A stretch of DNA of 64,000 bases from Streptococcus infantis (GTDB lineage: Bacteria > Bacillota > Bacilli > Lactobacillales > Streptococcaceae). Below the pieces are notes generated by a model. That model was not told the DNA's origin, ran no database searches, and saw only the letters and a list, made by a program, of their open reading frames with translations. Position 1 is the first letter of the stretch; each line of letters opens with the position of its first letter. Where the stretch lies: NCBI RefSeq assembly GCF_015546995.1, contig NZ_JADMUH010000005.1:34320-98319 (forward strand), read 5' to 3'. Below are positions 33,011 through 40,422 of the stretch, piece after piece. Both the position numbers and the translations under genes were made by a program.

Positions 33011-34390
33011 TTATTCACTATCCAACAAGAGTTCTTTTGGTTGTTTAAAGAGGAGATTACTTGAAGCAAGTGCCATAACTAGTACTACTAGAACCAAGCC
33101 AAGTACAAAGATGATAGCAAAGTCAGAAGGTTGAATGGATATATCCAAACTTGAAAGAGTCTTACTAAAGCCGTCAACTTCTGCACCACCACCAAGATTA
33201 GAGGCTTGGGCTGCCTTACTAGCTTGCTTAGCCACATCTGATGTGACATTTGCAAGAACAGTATTTCCAATGGTACGAGCAGTATAGTTGGCTAGGAAGT
33301 AAGCTGAAATAAGTGCTGGAATTGCAATCATAACTGCTTCTGTGATAAATTGTCCTAGAATACTTGCTTGTTTTAGACCAATTGAAAGGAGGATTCCAAC
33401 CTCTTTACGACGCGCGTTAATCCATAGTGTCAGTAAGAGAGCCAGTAGAAGAACAGAGAAGCTCAAGCTACCCCAGAAGAGAAGATTAGCCATCTTGTAC
33501 ATGCCTGAGATAGATTGTTCGAGGGCAGGATAGTTAGATGAACTCTTAATCAAGCTATACATCTTCCAGTTGATGCCGTTGATCGATCCTAATTCTTGCA
33601 TGACAGTATCTAGGTTCTTATCTCCAGCCACAAAGAAGGTAGCATCTCCATAAATAGCTGTATCTTCTGTATAACCATAGAGTTGGGCAGCTGTGTGAAT
33701 ATCTGTGATAGCTGTATTCTCATAAAGTTCTTGTGAATAGGTTACAGCAGATTTGTTGTGTCCATCAAAAAGTCCTTTGATCGTTACTTCTACTGTTTCC
33801 TTGGCTCCTTTTTCGTTATCTGCATCGTAGATATTGGAGTTCAGTTTGACCTTGTCTCCAACCTTCCAGCCATGTTTAGCAGCCAAGTCTTTGTGCATGA
33901 GAATCTGGTATTTGTCATCGTTTGTTAAATGTTCTCCTTCGACCAGTTTGTAAGAGCCTGACACAAACTTGTCTTCTTTAGCCGAATCATTAACTCCTGT
34001 TATCATCAAGCTACTTCCAAAACGTTGAGCTCGATCTGCAGTTAGATTTTTCTTGGTTTCAGGCGTTTCAATCAGTTCATAGCCTGTCAAATCACCGATA
34101 GCATTAATCCGTTTGATGTAGGATTCAATGGCCTTATTCTCGGTAATTTTTTTGATATCTTCACCCTTGATATTCCCAGCACCACGTGGAGTACCTTGAT
34201 TGACCCTACGGTTGATTTGCATGGAGAAACTATTGGTGATATTTTTAAAGGTTTCTTGAGAAGCCTTGGCTGTCGCACCCTTGATAGACAAGCCGACCAA
34301 ACTCAAACTAGCCATCAAGAGAATGATAAGAAAGATCACAATAGACTTGAAAAATTTTCTTGTGACATAGGCAAATGCGTTGTGTAACAT
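33011..34390 (-). CDS. vex3: ABC transporter permease Vex3
   Basis: A 459-residue FtsX/MacB-like permease: one N-terminal membrane helix (about 16-36), a large extracellular domain (about 40-300), then three helices (about 305-330, 345-375 and 425-450). It works with Vex2 (ATPase) and Vex1 (second permease). The exported substrate is unknown. The start follows AGAAAGGAATC. It is separated from vex2 by a 258-base structured spacer, unusual for subunits of one transporter. Confidence 0.92.
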   Translation of the reverse strand: MLHNAFAYVTRKFFKSIVIFLIILLMASLSLVGLSIKGATAKASQETFKNITNSFSMQINRRVNQGTPRGAGNIKGEDIKKITENKAIESYIKRINAIGDLTGYELIETPETKKNLTADRAQRFGSSLMITGVNDSAKEDKFVSGSYKLVEGEHLTNDDKYQILMHKDLAAKHGWKVGDKVKLNSNIYDADNEKGAKETVEVTIKGLFDGHNKSAVTYSQELYENTAITDIHTAAQLYGYTEDTAIYGDATFFVAGDKNLDTVMQELGSINGINWKMYSLIKSSSNYPALEQSISGMYKMANLLFWGSLSFSVLLLALLLTLWINARRKEVGILLSIGLKQASILGQFITEAVMIAIPALISAYFLANYTARTIGNTVLANVTSDVAKQASKAAQASNLGGGAEVDGFSKTLSSLDISIQPSDFAIIFVLGLVLVVLVMALASSNLLFKQPKELLLDSE

Positions 34391-34648
34391 AAGATTCCTT
34401 TCTAGATTTACTTCGCTTATATGTTTTTATATTTCTTTATTTCCCTTAAATAGTGCGGACGGGAGCAACTTCATTTTAGAATTTCATCCCTAATTTTTGA
34501 GCCATCTGTCTCAAAAATCCCGTCCTAGATAATAACAAAGTTATTATCTAGGATACCACTCTAGCGGGAAATAACTGTTTAAGAATCACTTCGTTTATAA
34601 TTACTTAATAGTTTACTAAATCAATTCCAAAAGTTTAAGAAGTAGACT
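34391..34648 (-). mobile_element. Structured, MITE-like insert between vex2 and vex3
   Basis: TTATTTCCC (34437-34445) and GGGAAATAA (34566-34574) are perfect 9-bp inverted ends of a 138-bp segment. Inside: GGACGGGA (34457-34464) with TCCCGTCC (34518-34525), a nested TTTTTGAG/CTCAAAAA hairpin (34494-34517), and a 13-bp stem with AAA loop (34524-34552). Outside, ACTTCGCTTATA (34410-34421) and ACTTCGTTTATA (34588-34599) flank it directly. No open frame. I cannot match it to BOX or RUP from memory. The mobile nature is an inference. Confidence 0.5.
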
Positions 34649-35281
34649 CTATTTTTCAGTCAGTTTCTTATTCTTCAATTCCAGTGTAATATCTGACGCC
34701 TGTGCCACTTCCTTACTGTGGGTTACAACGATCACACACTTGCCTGTTTTCTCAGCGAGAGATTTGAGCAAATCGATGATATCCCCAGCAGTCTTAGGAT
34801 CCAAGTTTCCTGTTGGTTCATCTGCTAAAATCACTGGTGCTTCCGATACAAGGCTACGAGCAATGGCAACACGTTGTTGCTGTCCACCTGATAATTGGAG
34901 AACATTCCGCTTGATTTGACTTTCATCTAAACCAAGTTCAAGAAGGGTGTCCTTGCTAGCTTTTTTATTAACCAAGCGGATATTTTCCAATGGAGAAAGA
35001 TAATCAATCAAGTTATAGTTTTGGAAAACTAGCGAGATATGGTGCATGCGATGATAAGAATAACCTTGTTCACGAATATCCTTGCCTTCGAATAAGATAG
35101 CTCCTTCGACTGGGCTATCAAGTCCTGCTAATAGAGATAAGAGTGTGGATTTCCCAGCTCCTGATTCTCCGATAATACTATAAAACTTACCAGGTTCAAA
35201 ATCGTAATTGATTTTATATAATACTGCTTCTGCAGTGTTCTTATAACGATAAGTAAGATCTTGTAATTGTAGTAAAGTCAT
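34649..35281 (-). CDS. vex2: ABC transporter ATPase Vex2
   Basis: A 210-residue MacB/LolD-type ATPase. Walker [10 protein letters not shown] is near residue 38, signature [12 protein letters not shown] near 133, Walker [14 protein letters not shown] near 153, and the H-loop in VVTHS. I chose ATG 35281, behind GGAGAAATC and 13 bases after the vex1 stop; the longer frame runs into vex1. It is the ATPase shared by the permeases Vex1 and Vex3. Confidence 0.93.
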   Translation of the reverse strand: MTLLQLQDLTYRYKNTAEAVLYKINYDFEPGKFYSIIGESGAGKSTLLSLLAGLDSPVEGAILFEGKDIREQGYSYHRMHHISLVFQNYNLIDYLSPLENIRLVNKKASKDTLLELGLDESQIKRNVLQLSGGQQQRVAIARSLVSEAPVILADEPTGNLDPKTAGDIIDLLKSLAEKTGKCVIVVTHSKEVAQASDITLELKNKKLTEK

Positions 35282-35294
35282 GATTTCTCCTTTA

Positions 35295-36572
35295 TTAACT
35301 GATGGATGATAAAATTTCTTTCGGTGATTTTCTAAATAAAAATAGGAAACAAAGTGCAACTGACAAGCAGCTAATTATAAGTAGGAAGATATAAGATTCT
35401 CCAAATGATAGAAGACTTGTTGTAAGATTCGTTGCTTTTGCTAGCGTATCTTGTAGGGCAGCTTGGTCGCCACTCACTAATACAGTCTTCAAGAGATAGG
35501 AAGTAATGGCATTGCCAGCTACAAATGCCGGCAAAATAGATGCCAATGAAACTAGGATGACTTCCAGGCAGAATTGGCTAAAAATTGCTATTTTCCCTTT
35601 ACCTAGTGCCAATAAAATACCAACCTCGTAGACTCGTTCTCGTAACCAAAGTGACAAGACCAAAATCAGCGCTCCTACACCAGCAATCATAATGCCATAG
35701 AGGAAAATCTGTAGGAAAGTTTGGAAGGTCGAAACTGAATCCTTGATTTGTTCAAAAGCCTTATTTTCCTTTTCAACTTGGAACCCTTGGTTTTCCAGGG
35801 ATAACTTTTCAACCTCTTGAATGATACTATCCATATCTTTTGGATTTTCTAAATAGAAACGAGCGGCAGTTACTAGAGCTTCCTTATTTCCAAGAAGAGT
35901 TTGGCTACTTTCGTAGTCTGTATAGACCGTATTTTCACTAAAGTCTGATGATAGACCGGTAAATTTCTCTTGTTTTTGACCTGAGAAAATACCTACGATT
36001 TCATAATCTAGATTTTGTCCAGAACTAGCTTCTACTTGTCCAGGACTTAAGTTGATCTTATCTCCTACTTTTAGATTGTTTTTCTTGGCCAAATCTTCAT
36101 GAACTAAGATTTTTTTACGATCCCCTTTTTCGATATGTCTTCCTTCTTTAAGGGTAAAGGCGGAACTTGTAAAAGAAACATCCTTGGAAGAGTCTTCTAA
36201 TGAAATTAAACTGATAAGATTTTTTTCAGCCTCTGTCAAATCATCCCGTTGAATACTTTGTTCTCCAGTTACCACTTCTTTGTCAGTTAACTTAGCTATT
36301 GTTTCTAGCTCAGGTGAGATCTTCTCAAGACCCTTTATCTTTTTAAGGTTATCTAGTTGAGACAGTTGAAATGTCTGATCTGCTTCTATTCTTTTAATAG
36401 AAAAAGACGTGTTCAATGAGCGATAGAGATTATTTTCTACTATTTTGTTGGACTTCATGAGCGTCAAACAAGCCGATATTCCAGCCAATAAGACAAATAG
36501 AATCAGGAATAATATGAGACTTCTCAGTCGTTTTCTGCTGACGTAAGCCCAAGCTCTTTGAGTGGGATTCAT
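35295..36572 (-). CDS. vex1: ABC transporter permease Vex1
   Basis: A 425-residue FtsX-like permease with the same plan as Vex3: an N-terminal helix (about 20-40), an extracellular domain, then three helices toward the C-terminus. ATG 36572 follows GGAGG at the right distance; the 25 codons upstream include the promoter. First gene of vex1-vex2-vex3-vncR-vncS. Confidence 0.92.
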   Translation of the reverse strand: MNPTQRAWAYVSRKRLRSLILFLILFVLLAGISACLTLMKSNKIVENNLYRSLNTSFSIKRIEADQTFQLSQLDNLKKIKGLEKISPELETIAKLTDKEVVTGEQSIQRDDLTEAEKNLISLISLEDSSKDVSFTSSAFTLKEGRHIEKGDRKKILVHEDLAKKNNLKVGDKINLSPGQVEASSGQNLDYEIVGIFSGQKQEKFTGLSSDFSENTVYTDYESSQTLLGNKEALVTAARFYLENPKDMDSIIQEVEKLSLENQGFQVEKENKAFEQIKDSVSTFQTFLQIFLYGIMIAGVGALILVLSLWLRERVYEVGILLALGKGKIAIFSQFCLEVILVSLASILPAFVAGNAITSYLLKTVLVSGDQAALQDTLAKATNLTTSLLSFGESYIFLLIISCLSVALCFLFLFRKSPKEILSSIS

Positions 36573-36597
36573 ATAGCACCTCCATATTTGTAAAACC

Positions 36598-36631
36598 ATT
36601 ATAATATTCAAATATGAAATGTTTATGAAAT
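36598..36631 (-). promoter_or_regulatory. vex1 promoter with tandem 11-bp repeats (candidate VncR site)
   Basis: TATAAT on the minus strand (36603-36598). ATTTCATA occurs twice on the minus strand (plus coordinates 36613-36620 and 36624-36631), exactly 11 bp apart, covering the place where a -35 box should be; no good -35 is present. This is the usual layout for OmpR/PhoB-type activators. Confidence 0.6.
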
Positions 36632-36634
36632 ACC

Positions 36635-36667
36635 AAAAAAAGAGCAAAAATATTTTTGCTCTTTTTT
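36635..36667. terminator. Strong bidirectional hairpin upstream of vex1
   Basis: A-run and GAGCAAAAA pair with TTTTTGCTC and a T-run; near-perfect 15-bp stem. It insulates vex1 from the tRNA gene. Confidence 0.85.
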
Positions 36668-36670
36668 ATG

Positions 36671-36698
36671 AAAAATAAAAAGCTAGCCAAAGCTAGCT
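36671..36698 (-). terminator. tRNA-Leu terminator
   Basis: AGCTAGC (36681-36687) pairs with GCTAGCT (36692-36698), and the minus strand continues TTTTTATTTTT. Confidence 0.85.
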
Positions 36699-36706
36699 CA
36701 CTATTA

Positions 36707-36792
36707 TGCGGAGAGAGGGACTTGAACCCTCACGACCTAAAGCGGTCACAGGATCCTTAGTCCTGCGCGTCTGCCAATTCCGCCATCCCCGC
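36707..36792 (-). tRNA. tRNA-Leu (anticodon AAG)
   Basis: An 86-nt class II tRNA. On the minus strand the acceptor stem GCGGGGA pairs with TCTCCGC, with discriminator A. The anticodon stem CAGGA/TCCTG encloses the loop CTAAGGA, giving AAG (reads CUU, and CUC after A-to-I editing). The variable arm is long, as expected for leucine, and the T-arm GGTTCAAGTCC is present. CCA is not encoded. An adenosine at position 34 implies modification by TadA. Confidence 0.95.
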
Positions 36793-36869
36793 GTCGATTA
36801 CTTTACTAGTATATCAACTTTGAAAAAAATTGTCAACACTTTTTTCAGATTTTTTCATCTTGAAATGTA

Positions 36870-37445
36870 TTATTCTGTAATTTCAAGCAAATTTTCATCA
36901 AGCAATTTTGCACCAAGTGTATTCTTGAAATGTCCAAGTGCAAAGGCATGATTTTCAGGCCAAATGGATGCAACTGCTGGTTTAACAACTTCTATCTGAT
37001 AACCAAGATTATAAGCATCAATGGCTGTATGCAAGACACAGATATCTGTAAGAACTCCTGTCAAAATGACTGTATCTACTCTACGCTCTCTGAGACGGAT
37101 ATCCAAATCTGTTCCAGAAAAAGCCGAATAGTGACGTTTATCCATCCAGAAAACACGACTATCATCAGCATGTTCCTGATAAAACTCGGCTAGCTTGCCA
37201 TACAGATTGCGTCCACTAGTCCCAATAATATTATGTGGTGGGAATAGTTTACTTTCAGGATGAAAGACATCATTTCCCTCATGAGCATCGATGGTGAAAA
37301 AGATGTAATCGCCACGCTCAAAAACCTTTTGGGTCACCCGATAAATAGCATCGGATATTGCTTGAGCTGGAGCTCCCGCAGTTAATTTTCCATGATCAGC
37401 AACAAAATCTTCTGTATAATCAATGGAAATTAGTGCCTTATTCAT
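36870..37445 (-). CDS. pncA: Nicotinamidase/isochorismatase-family cysteine hydrolase
   Basis: A 191-residue soluble hydrolase. The triad is visible: D in SIDYTEDF (residue ~9), K in MDKRHYSAF (~103) and C in TDICVLHTA (~136). Metal ligands are in DAHEGND. It most likely converts nicotinamide to nicotinate, feeding pncB and nadE found near 46 kb. The start overlaps the codY stop by one base, so it is translated from the codY mRNA. Other substrates of the superfamily cannot be excluded. Confidence 0.85.
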   Translation of the reverse strand: MNKALISIDYTEDFVADHGKLTAGAPAQAISDAIYRVTQKVFERGDYIFFTIDAHEGNDVFHPESKLFPPHNIIGTSGRNLYGKLAEFYQEHADDSRVFWMDKRHYSAFSGTDLDIRLRERRVDTVILTGVLTDICVLHTAIDAYNLGYQIEVVKPAVASIWPENHAFALGHFKNTLGAKLLDENLLEITE

Positions 37446-38233
37446 TAATAGTCCCTCTTTTTCACTTCTTCAAAAATATCTGGAATTAGAACTTTGAGAT
37501 AGGTTCCTTTCATACCAAGAGAACGACTCTCAATAATCCCTGCCGATTCGAGTTTACGAAGAGCATTAACAATTACAGAACGAGTGATACCGATACGGTC
37601 TGCAATGACTGAAGCTGTTAATTGACCTTCATTACCATTTAATTCAGCTAGAATAGCCGATACTGCTCTAAGTTCAGAGTAAGAAAGTGTATTGACCGCC
37701 ATAGTTACAGCCGTACGACGACGAATGTTTTTCTCATCTTCTTCACGTTGAAAGTTTAAGAGTTGAATTCCTACTACTGTACTGGCAATTTCAACAAGAA
37801 TTAAATCTTCATCTTCGAACTTTTTATCATTACGCCAAATAATCAAAGAACCCAAGCGAATACCAGAGACATGGATTGGAGCAATTGTTGTCAAACCATC
37901 TGGAAAATCTGAACGACTTTCAGTCGGAAAAATAGTCAAATCATGTTCAACTGGAAGGTTATACTCCGTATCATAAATCATGTTTGCTGCTTGAATATAT
38001 TCATCAGGGAAAATTTTTGATTGGAAAAATTGCTCTACACGGTCATTATTGGTCTTGTAGCGCATAAAGTATCCCAAGAGGCGTCCTTTACTATTTAAGA
38101 TGCAGGCGTTGCAATCAATGATATCAGCCAATTGACGCGTGATTGCGTTGTAGGGAAGATCATCTTGTAATTTCTCCTCAGAACGCTTTAGGATCGATGT
38201 AATTTTTCTTGTTTTTTCTAATAAGTGTACCAT
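37445..38233 (-). CDS. codY: GTP-sensing global regulator CodY
   Basis: A 262-residue dimeric repressor that responds to branched-chain amino acids (and GTP in some species) and controls nutrient uptake and virulence genes. The GAF domain (about 1-155) binds isoleucine; the C-terminal winged helix has [22 protein letters not shown] (recognition helix near 205-226; quoted here only as [15 protein letters not shown]). It is full length and very close to the pneumococcal protein. A CodY-box-like site lies 57 bases upstream of the start. Confidence 0.97.
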   Translation of the reverse strand: MVHLLEKTRKITSILKRSEEKLQDDLPYNAITRQLADIIDCNACILNSKGRLLGYFMRYKTNNDRVEQFFQSKIFPDEYIQAANMIYDTEYNLPVEHDLTIFPTESRSDFPDGLTTIAPIHVSGIRLGSLIIWRNDKKFEDEDLILVEIASTVVGIQLLNFQREEDEKNIRRRTAVTMAVNTLSYSELRAVSAILAELNGNEGQLTASVIADRIGITRSVIVNALRKLESAGIIESRSLGMKGTYLKVLIPDIFEEVKKRDY

Positions 38234-38289
38234 TTTTTACCTCGCATATAATCGCTTTCATTATATCACAAAATTCTGACTACTTCAAC

Positions 38290-38304
38290 AATTATCTGAA
38301 AATT
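38290..38304 (-). promoter_or_regulatory. CodY-box-like operator upstream of codY
   Basis: AATTATCTGAAAATT differs from the CodY box AATTTTCWGAAAATT at one base (position 5). Its place upstream of codY suggests autoregulation. Confidence 0.65.
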
Positions 38305-38365
38305 GTTTATTGAATTGCAATTCAAGTGTATTCGAAAATTTTTCCTATTTTTTATTATTTTCTCA

Positions 38366-38394
38366 TTGACAGCTTCCTGATTTTTTGATAGAAT
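38366..38394 (+). promoter_or_regulatory. Strong orphan promoter between codY and cshA
   Basis: TTGACA (38366-38371), 17 bases, TAGAAT (38389-38394), with TG one base upstream of the -10. It points toward the cshA terminator and no gene lies in its path. Confidence 0.75.
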
Positions 38395-38400
38395 AATATT

Positions 38401-38504
38401 ACAAGATAACAAATTTATAAATACAAACTTCTCGTATTACTTTTCATATGACTCTCGGTCTCCTTATATATAAAAGCGATCCACCTCAGTGAACCGCTTT
38501 TTTT
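38401..38504 (+). ncRNA. Candidate ~104-nt small RNA
   Basis: The predicted transcript runs from the promoter at 38366 to a hairpin (AAGCG 38474-38478 with CGCTT 38495-38499, inner CAC/GTG) followed by T7. Upstream it is AT-rich with little structure and carries GGTCTCCTTA (38458-38467), which is complementary to a Shine-Dalgarno such as TAAGGAGA. The 14-codon frame ATGACTCTC... at 38447 lacks a ribosome site. I cannot name it; it lacks the CiaR repeat upstream that marks csRNA genes. Confidence 0.5.
38474..38504. terminator. Bidirectional terminator (small RNA and cshA)
   Basis: An imperfect stem with AAAAGCG and CGCTTTTTTT at its two ends; T-rich on both strands. Confidence 0.8.
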
Positions 38505-38505
38505 G

Positions 38506-40080
38506 TTATTTATCTCCTTTGTTACGAATAACAAAGCCTGTTTTCTTTTCGCTTGAAGTATTGCGTGGTTTTTTAGTGTCCTTGCGGTAACGCTTTTCTT
38601 TATCAAAGCGATCCTTTGAACGTCCACCTTTACGATAGTCATCACGACGTCCATTGCCACGTCGATCACGGTCTCGACGGTCATCCCCACGACGGCCTCC
38701 TCGACCACCCTTGCCTTTGCCACCGAAGCCACCACCAGATGGTTTAAATGGTAAAGGTTTTTCACGTGCAATCTCAACCTCAGGAAGACTGTCTGGGTCT
38801 TGAACAGTTAGACTGAGAATATACATGGCCAATTCTTCAGGACTGAATTCTGAGGCTAATTGACGAGCATCCTTGCCAAACTTCTCAAAGTTGCTACGAA
38901 TCTCCTCATTCGCAAAATCACGTTCAATTTTCTTCAGTGCAACTTGCTTCTTAGCTTGGAAGGCTTCTTCTGCACTTGCAGGTTTGAGACCTTTCATGCG
39001 TTTCTTAGTTAAGTTTTCGATGATTTGTAGATAACCCATTTCATTAGGTGAAACGAAGGTTATAGACTGACCTGACTTACCTGCACGTCCTGTACGACCA
39101 ATACGGTGAACATAACTCTCAGGGTCTTGTGGGATATCATAGTTGTAGACATGAGTCACACCTGAAATATCCAAACCACGAGCAGCAACGTCTGTTGCAA
39201 CGAGGACATCAAGATTGCCATTCTTAAAATCACGAAGGACACGAAGACGTTTGTTTTGGTCCAAATCCCCATGGATTCCTTCTGCACGGAAACCACGGAT
39301 TTTAAGCCCACGAGTTAACTCGTCTACACGACGTTTGGTACGACCGAAGACAATAGACAACTCAGGTTGATCAACATCCATGAGACGAGTCATGGTGTCG
39401 AATTTTTCTTGTTCTTTAACACGGATATAGTACTGGTCTACTAATTCTGTAGTTAATTCTTTGGCAGCAATCTTCACATGCTCAGGTTCTTTCATGAACT
39501 GAACACCAATACGTTTGATAGCATCTGGCATAGTCGCTGAAAAGAGCAAGGTTTGACGATTTTCCGGTACACGAGAGATGATATCTTCAATATCTTCAAG
39601 GAATCCCATGTTCAGCATTTCATCTGCTTCATCTAAAATCAAGGTTTCAATATCATGTAATTTCAAAGCCTTGCGTTTAATCAAATCAAGTAAACGTCCC
39701 GGTGTTCCTACAACGATGTGAGCACCTGATTTAAGAGCCTTGATTTGTTTTTCAATACTTGAACCACCGTAGACTGAACGAACTTTTACACCTTTACTAC
39801 GGCCAAAGCGGAAGAGTTCTTCCTGACTTTGAACAGCCAGTTCACGAGTTGGGGCAATCACCAAAGCTTGGATAGTTGCTTCTTCTGTACGAATTTTTTC
39901 AAGGGTTGGCAAGCCAAAGGCTGCAGTTTTCCCTGTACCAGTCTGTGCTTGACCGATAACATCTTTTCCTTCAAGAGCCAAAGGAATAGTTTGCTCTTGG
40001 ATAGGACTTGCTTCTACAAATCCTGCTTTTTCAATTTCTGCTAACAAATCAGCAGAAAGATTAAATTCATTAAATTTCAC
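38506..40080 (-). CDS. cshA: DEAD-box RNA helicase CshA
   Basis: A 524-residue RNA helicase for ribosome assembly, mRNA turnover and cold growth. Motifs in order: Q motif with PIQEQTIP (~25-32), AQTGTGKTAAF (~45), LDEADEML (~149), SAT (~182), and HRIGRTGRAGKSG (~328). A basic C-terminal tail (about 430-524) is rich in Arg, Gly and Lys (GGGFGGKGKGGRGGRRGDD), an RNA-binding extension typical of CshA. A ~145-nt structured leader precedes the gene. Confidence 0.93.
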   Translation of the reverse strand: MKFNEFNLSADLLAEIEKAGFVEASPIQEQTIPLALEGKDVIGQAQTGTGKTAAFGLPTLEKIRTEEATIQALVIAPTRELAVQSQEELFRFGRSKGVKVRSVYGGSSIEKQIKALKSGAHIVVGTPGRLLDLIKRKALKLHDIETLILDEADEMLNMGFLEDIEDIISRVPENRQTLLFSATMPDAIKRIGVQFMKEPEHVKIAAKELTTELVDQYYIRVKEQEKFDTMTRLMDVDQPELSIVFGRTKRRVDELTRGLKIRGFRAEGIHGDLDQNKRLRVLRDFKNGNLDVLVATDVAARGLDISGVTHVYNYDIPQDPESYVHRIGRTGRAGKSGQSITFVSPNEMGYLQIIENLTKKRMKGLKPASAEEAFQAKKQVALKKIERDFANEEIRSNFEKFGKDARQLASEFSPEELAMYILSLTVQDPDSLPEVEIAREKPLPFKPSGGGFGGKGKGGRGGRRGDDRRDRDRRGNGRRDDYRKGGRSKDRFDKEKRYRKDTKKPRNTSSEKKTGFVIRNKGDK

Positions 40081-40239
40081 GTTATTCTTCTTTCTAAAGA
40101 TGGTGCGAAGCCATCCTATAGCGCTTAGTTTATACTTTTCTTTTCATGACGGTTTTTCATATCTTTATATGAAAGATCGTGTTGCTTCTTTTCCACTAAA
40201 GAAAAGTACTGCTTTCTTTGCAACTTATCTAGTATAACA
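40081..40239 (-). promoter_or_regulatory. cshA promoter and structured 5' leader
   Basis: On the minus strand the extended -10 TGTTATACT (40239-40231) starts a leader of about 145 bases. It contains the perfect hairpin TTTCATAT/ATATGAAA (40155-40174) and a second, GATGG/CCATC (around 40099-40115), close to the start codon. Such leaders on RNA helicase genes are often temperature or self-regulated; this is inference. The rest of the 40081-40422 gap holds the har promoter. Confidence 0.5.
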
Positions 40240-40388
40240 CAAGAGAGGGCCAAAAGATAGTCTAACCACTTGATTAAATCATGTAAACGATTTTTCTATT
40301 TTTTGAACTTGATTCTCAAAAGCTTTCGTGAGACTAAATTAGTCCAATTTTTTTCCCGTAGCAGATTTGTGCAAAAGTTTTTTTCTTG

Positions 40389-40397
40389 TGCTAGAAT
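40389..40397 (+). promoter_or_regulatory. Extended -10 of the har-like gene
   Basis: TGCTAGAAT; the -35 is weak. It lies 25 bases before ATG 40423, leaving room for the ribosome site CAGGAGGAT. Confidence 0.6.
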
Positions 40398-40422
40398 GAA
40401 AATCAAACAGGAGGATTTAAAA

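Noticed and set aside
34524..34575. T-box-like motif (GAGTGGTA) in the vex2-vex3 spacer on the minus strand
   Set aside because: The T-box sequence is not matched well, no specifier stem is visible, and the location inside a transporter operon makes it unlikely.
36706..36951. 81-codon frame over the tRNA
   Set aside because: It reads the antisense of tRNA-Leu and the end of pncA; a typical false frame.
38447..38491. 14-codon frame within the candidate small RNA
   Set aside because: No ribosome site precedes it and its stop lies in the terminator loop.
38415..38777. 120-codon frame overlapping the end of cshA
   Set aside because: It is in an alternative frame of the Arg/Gly-rich tail of cshA; its last codons lie under the candidate small RNA.
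40270..40422. 51-codon N-terminal extension of the reductase
   Set aside because: The extension spans the promoter and ribosome site; the FAD fold begins at residue 4 of the shorter form.
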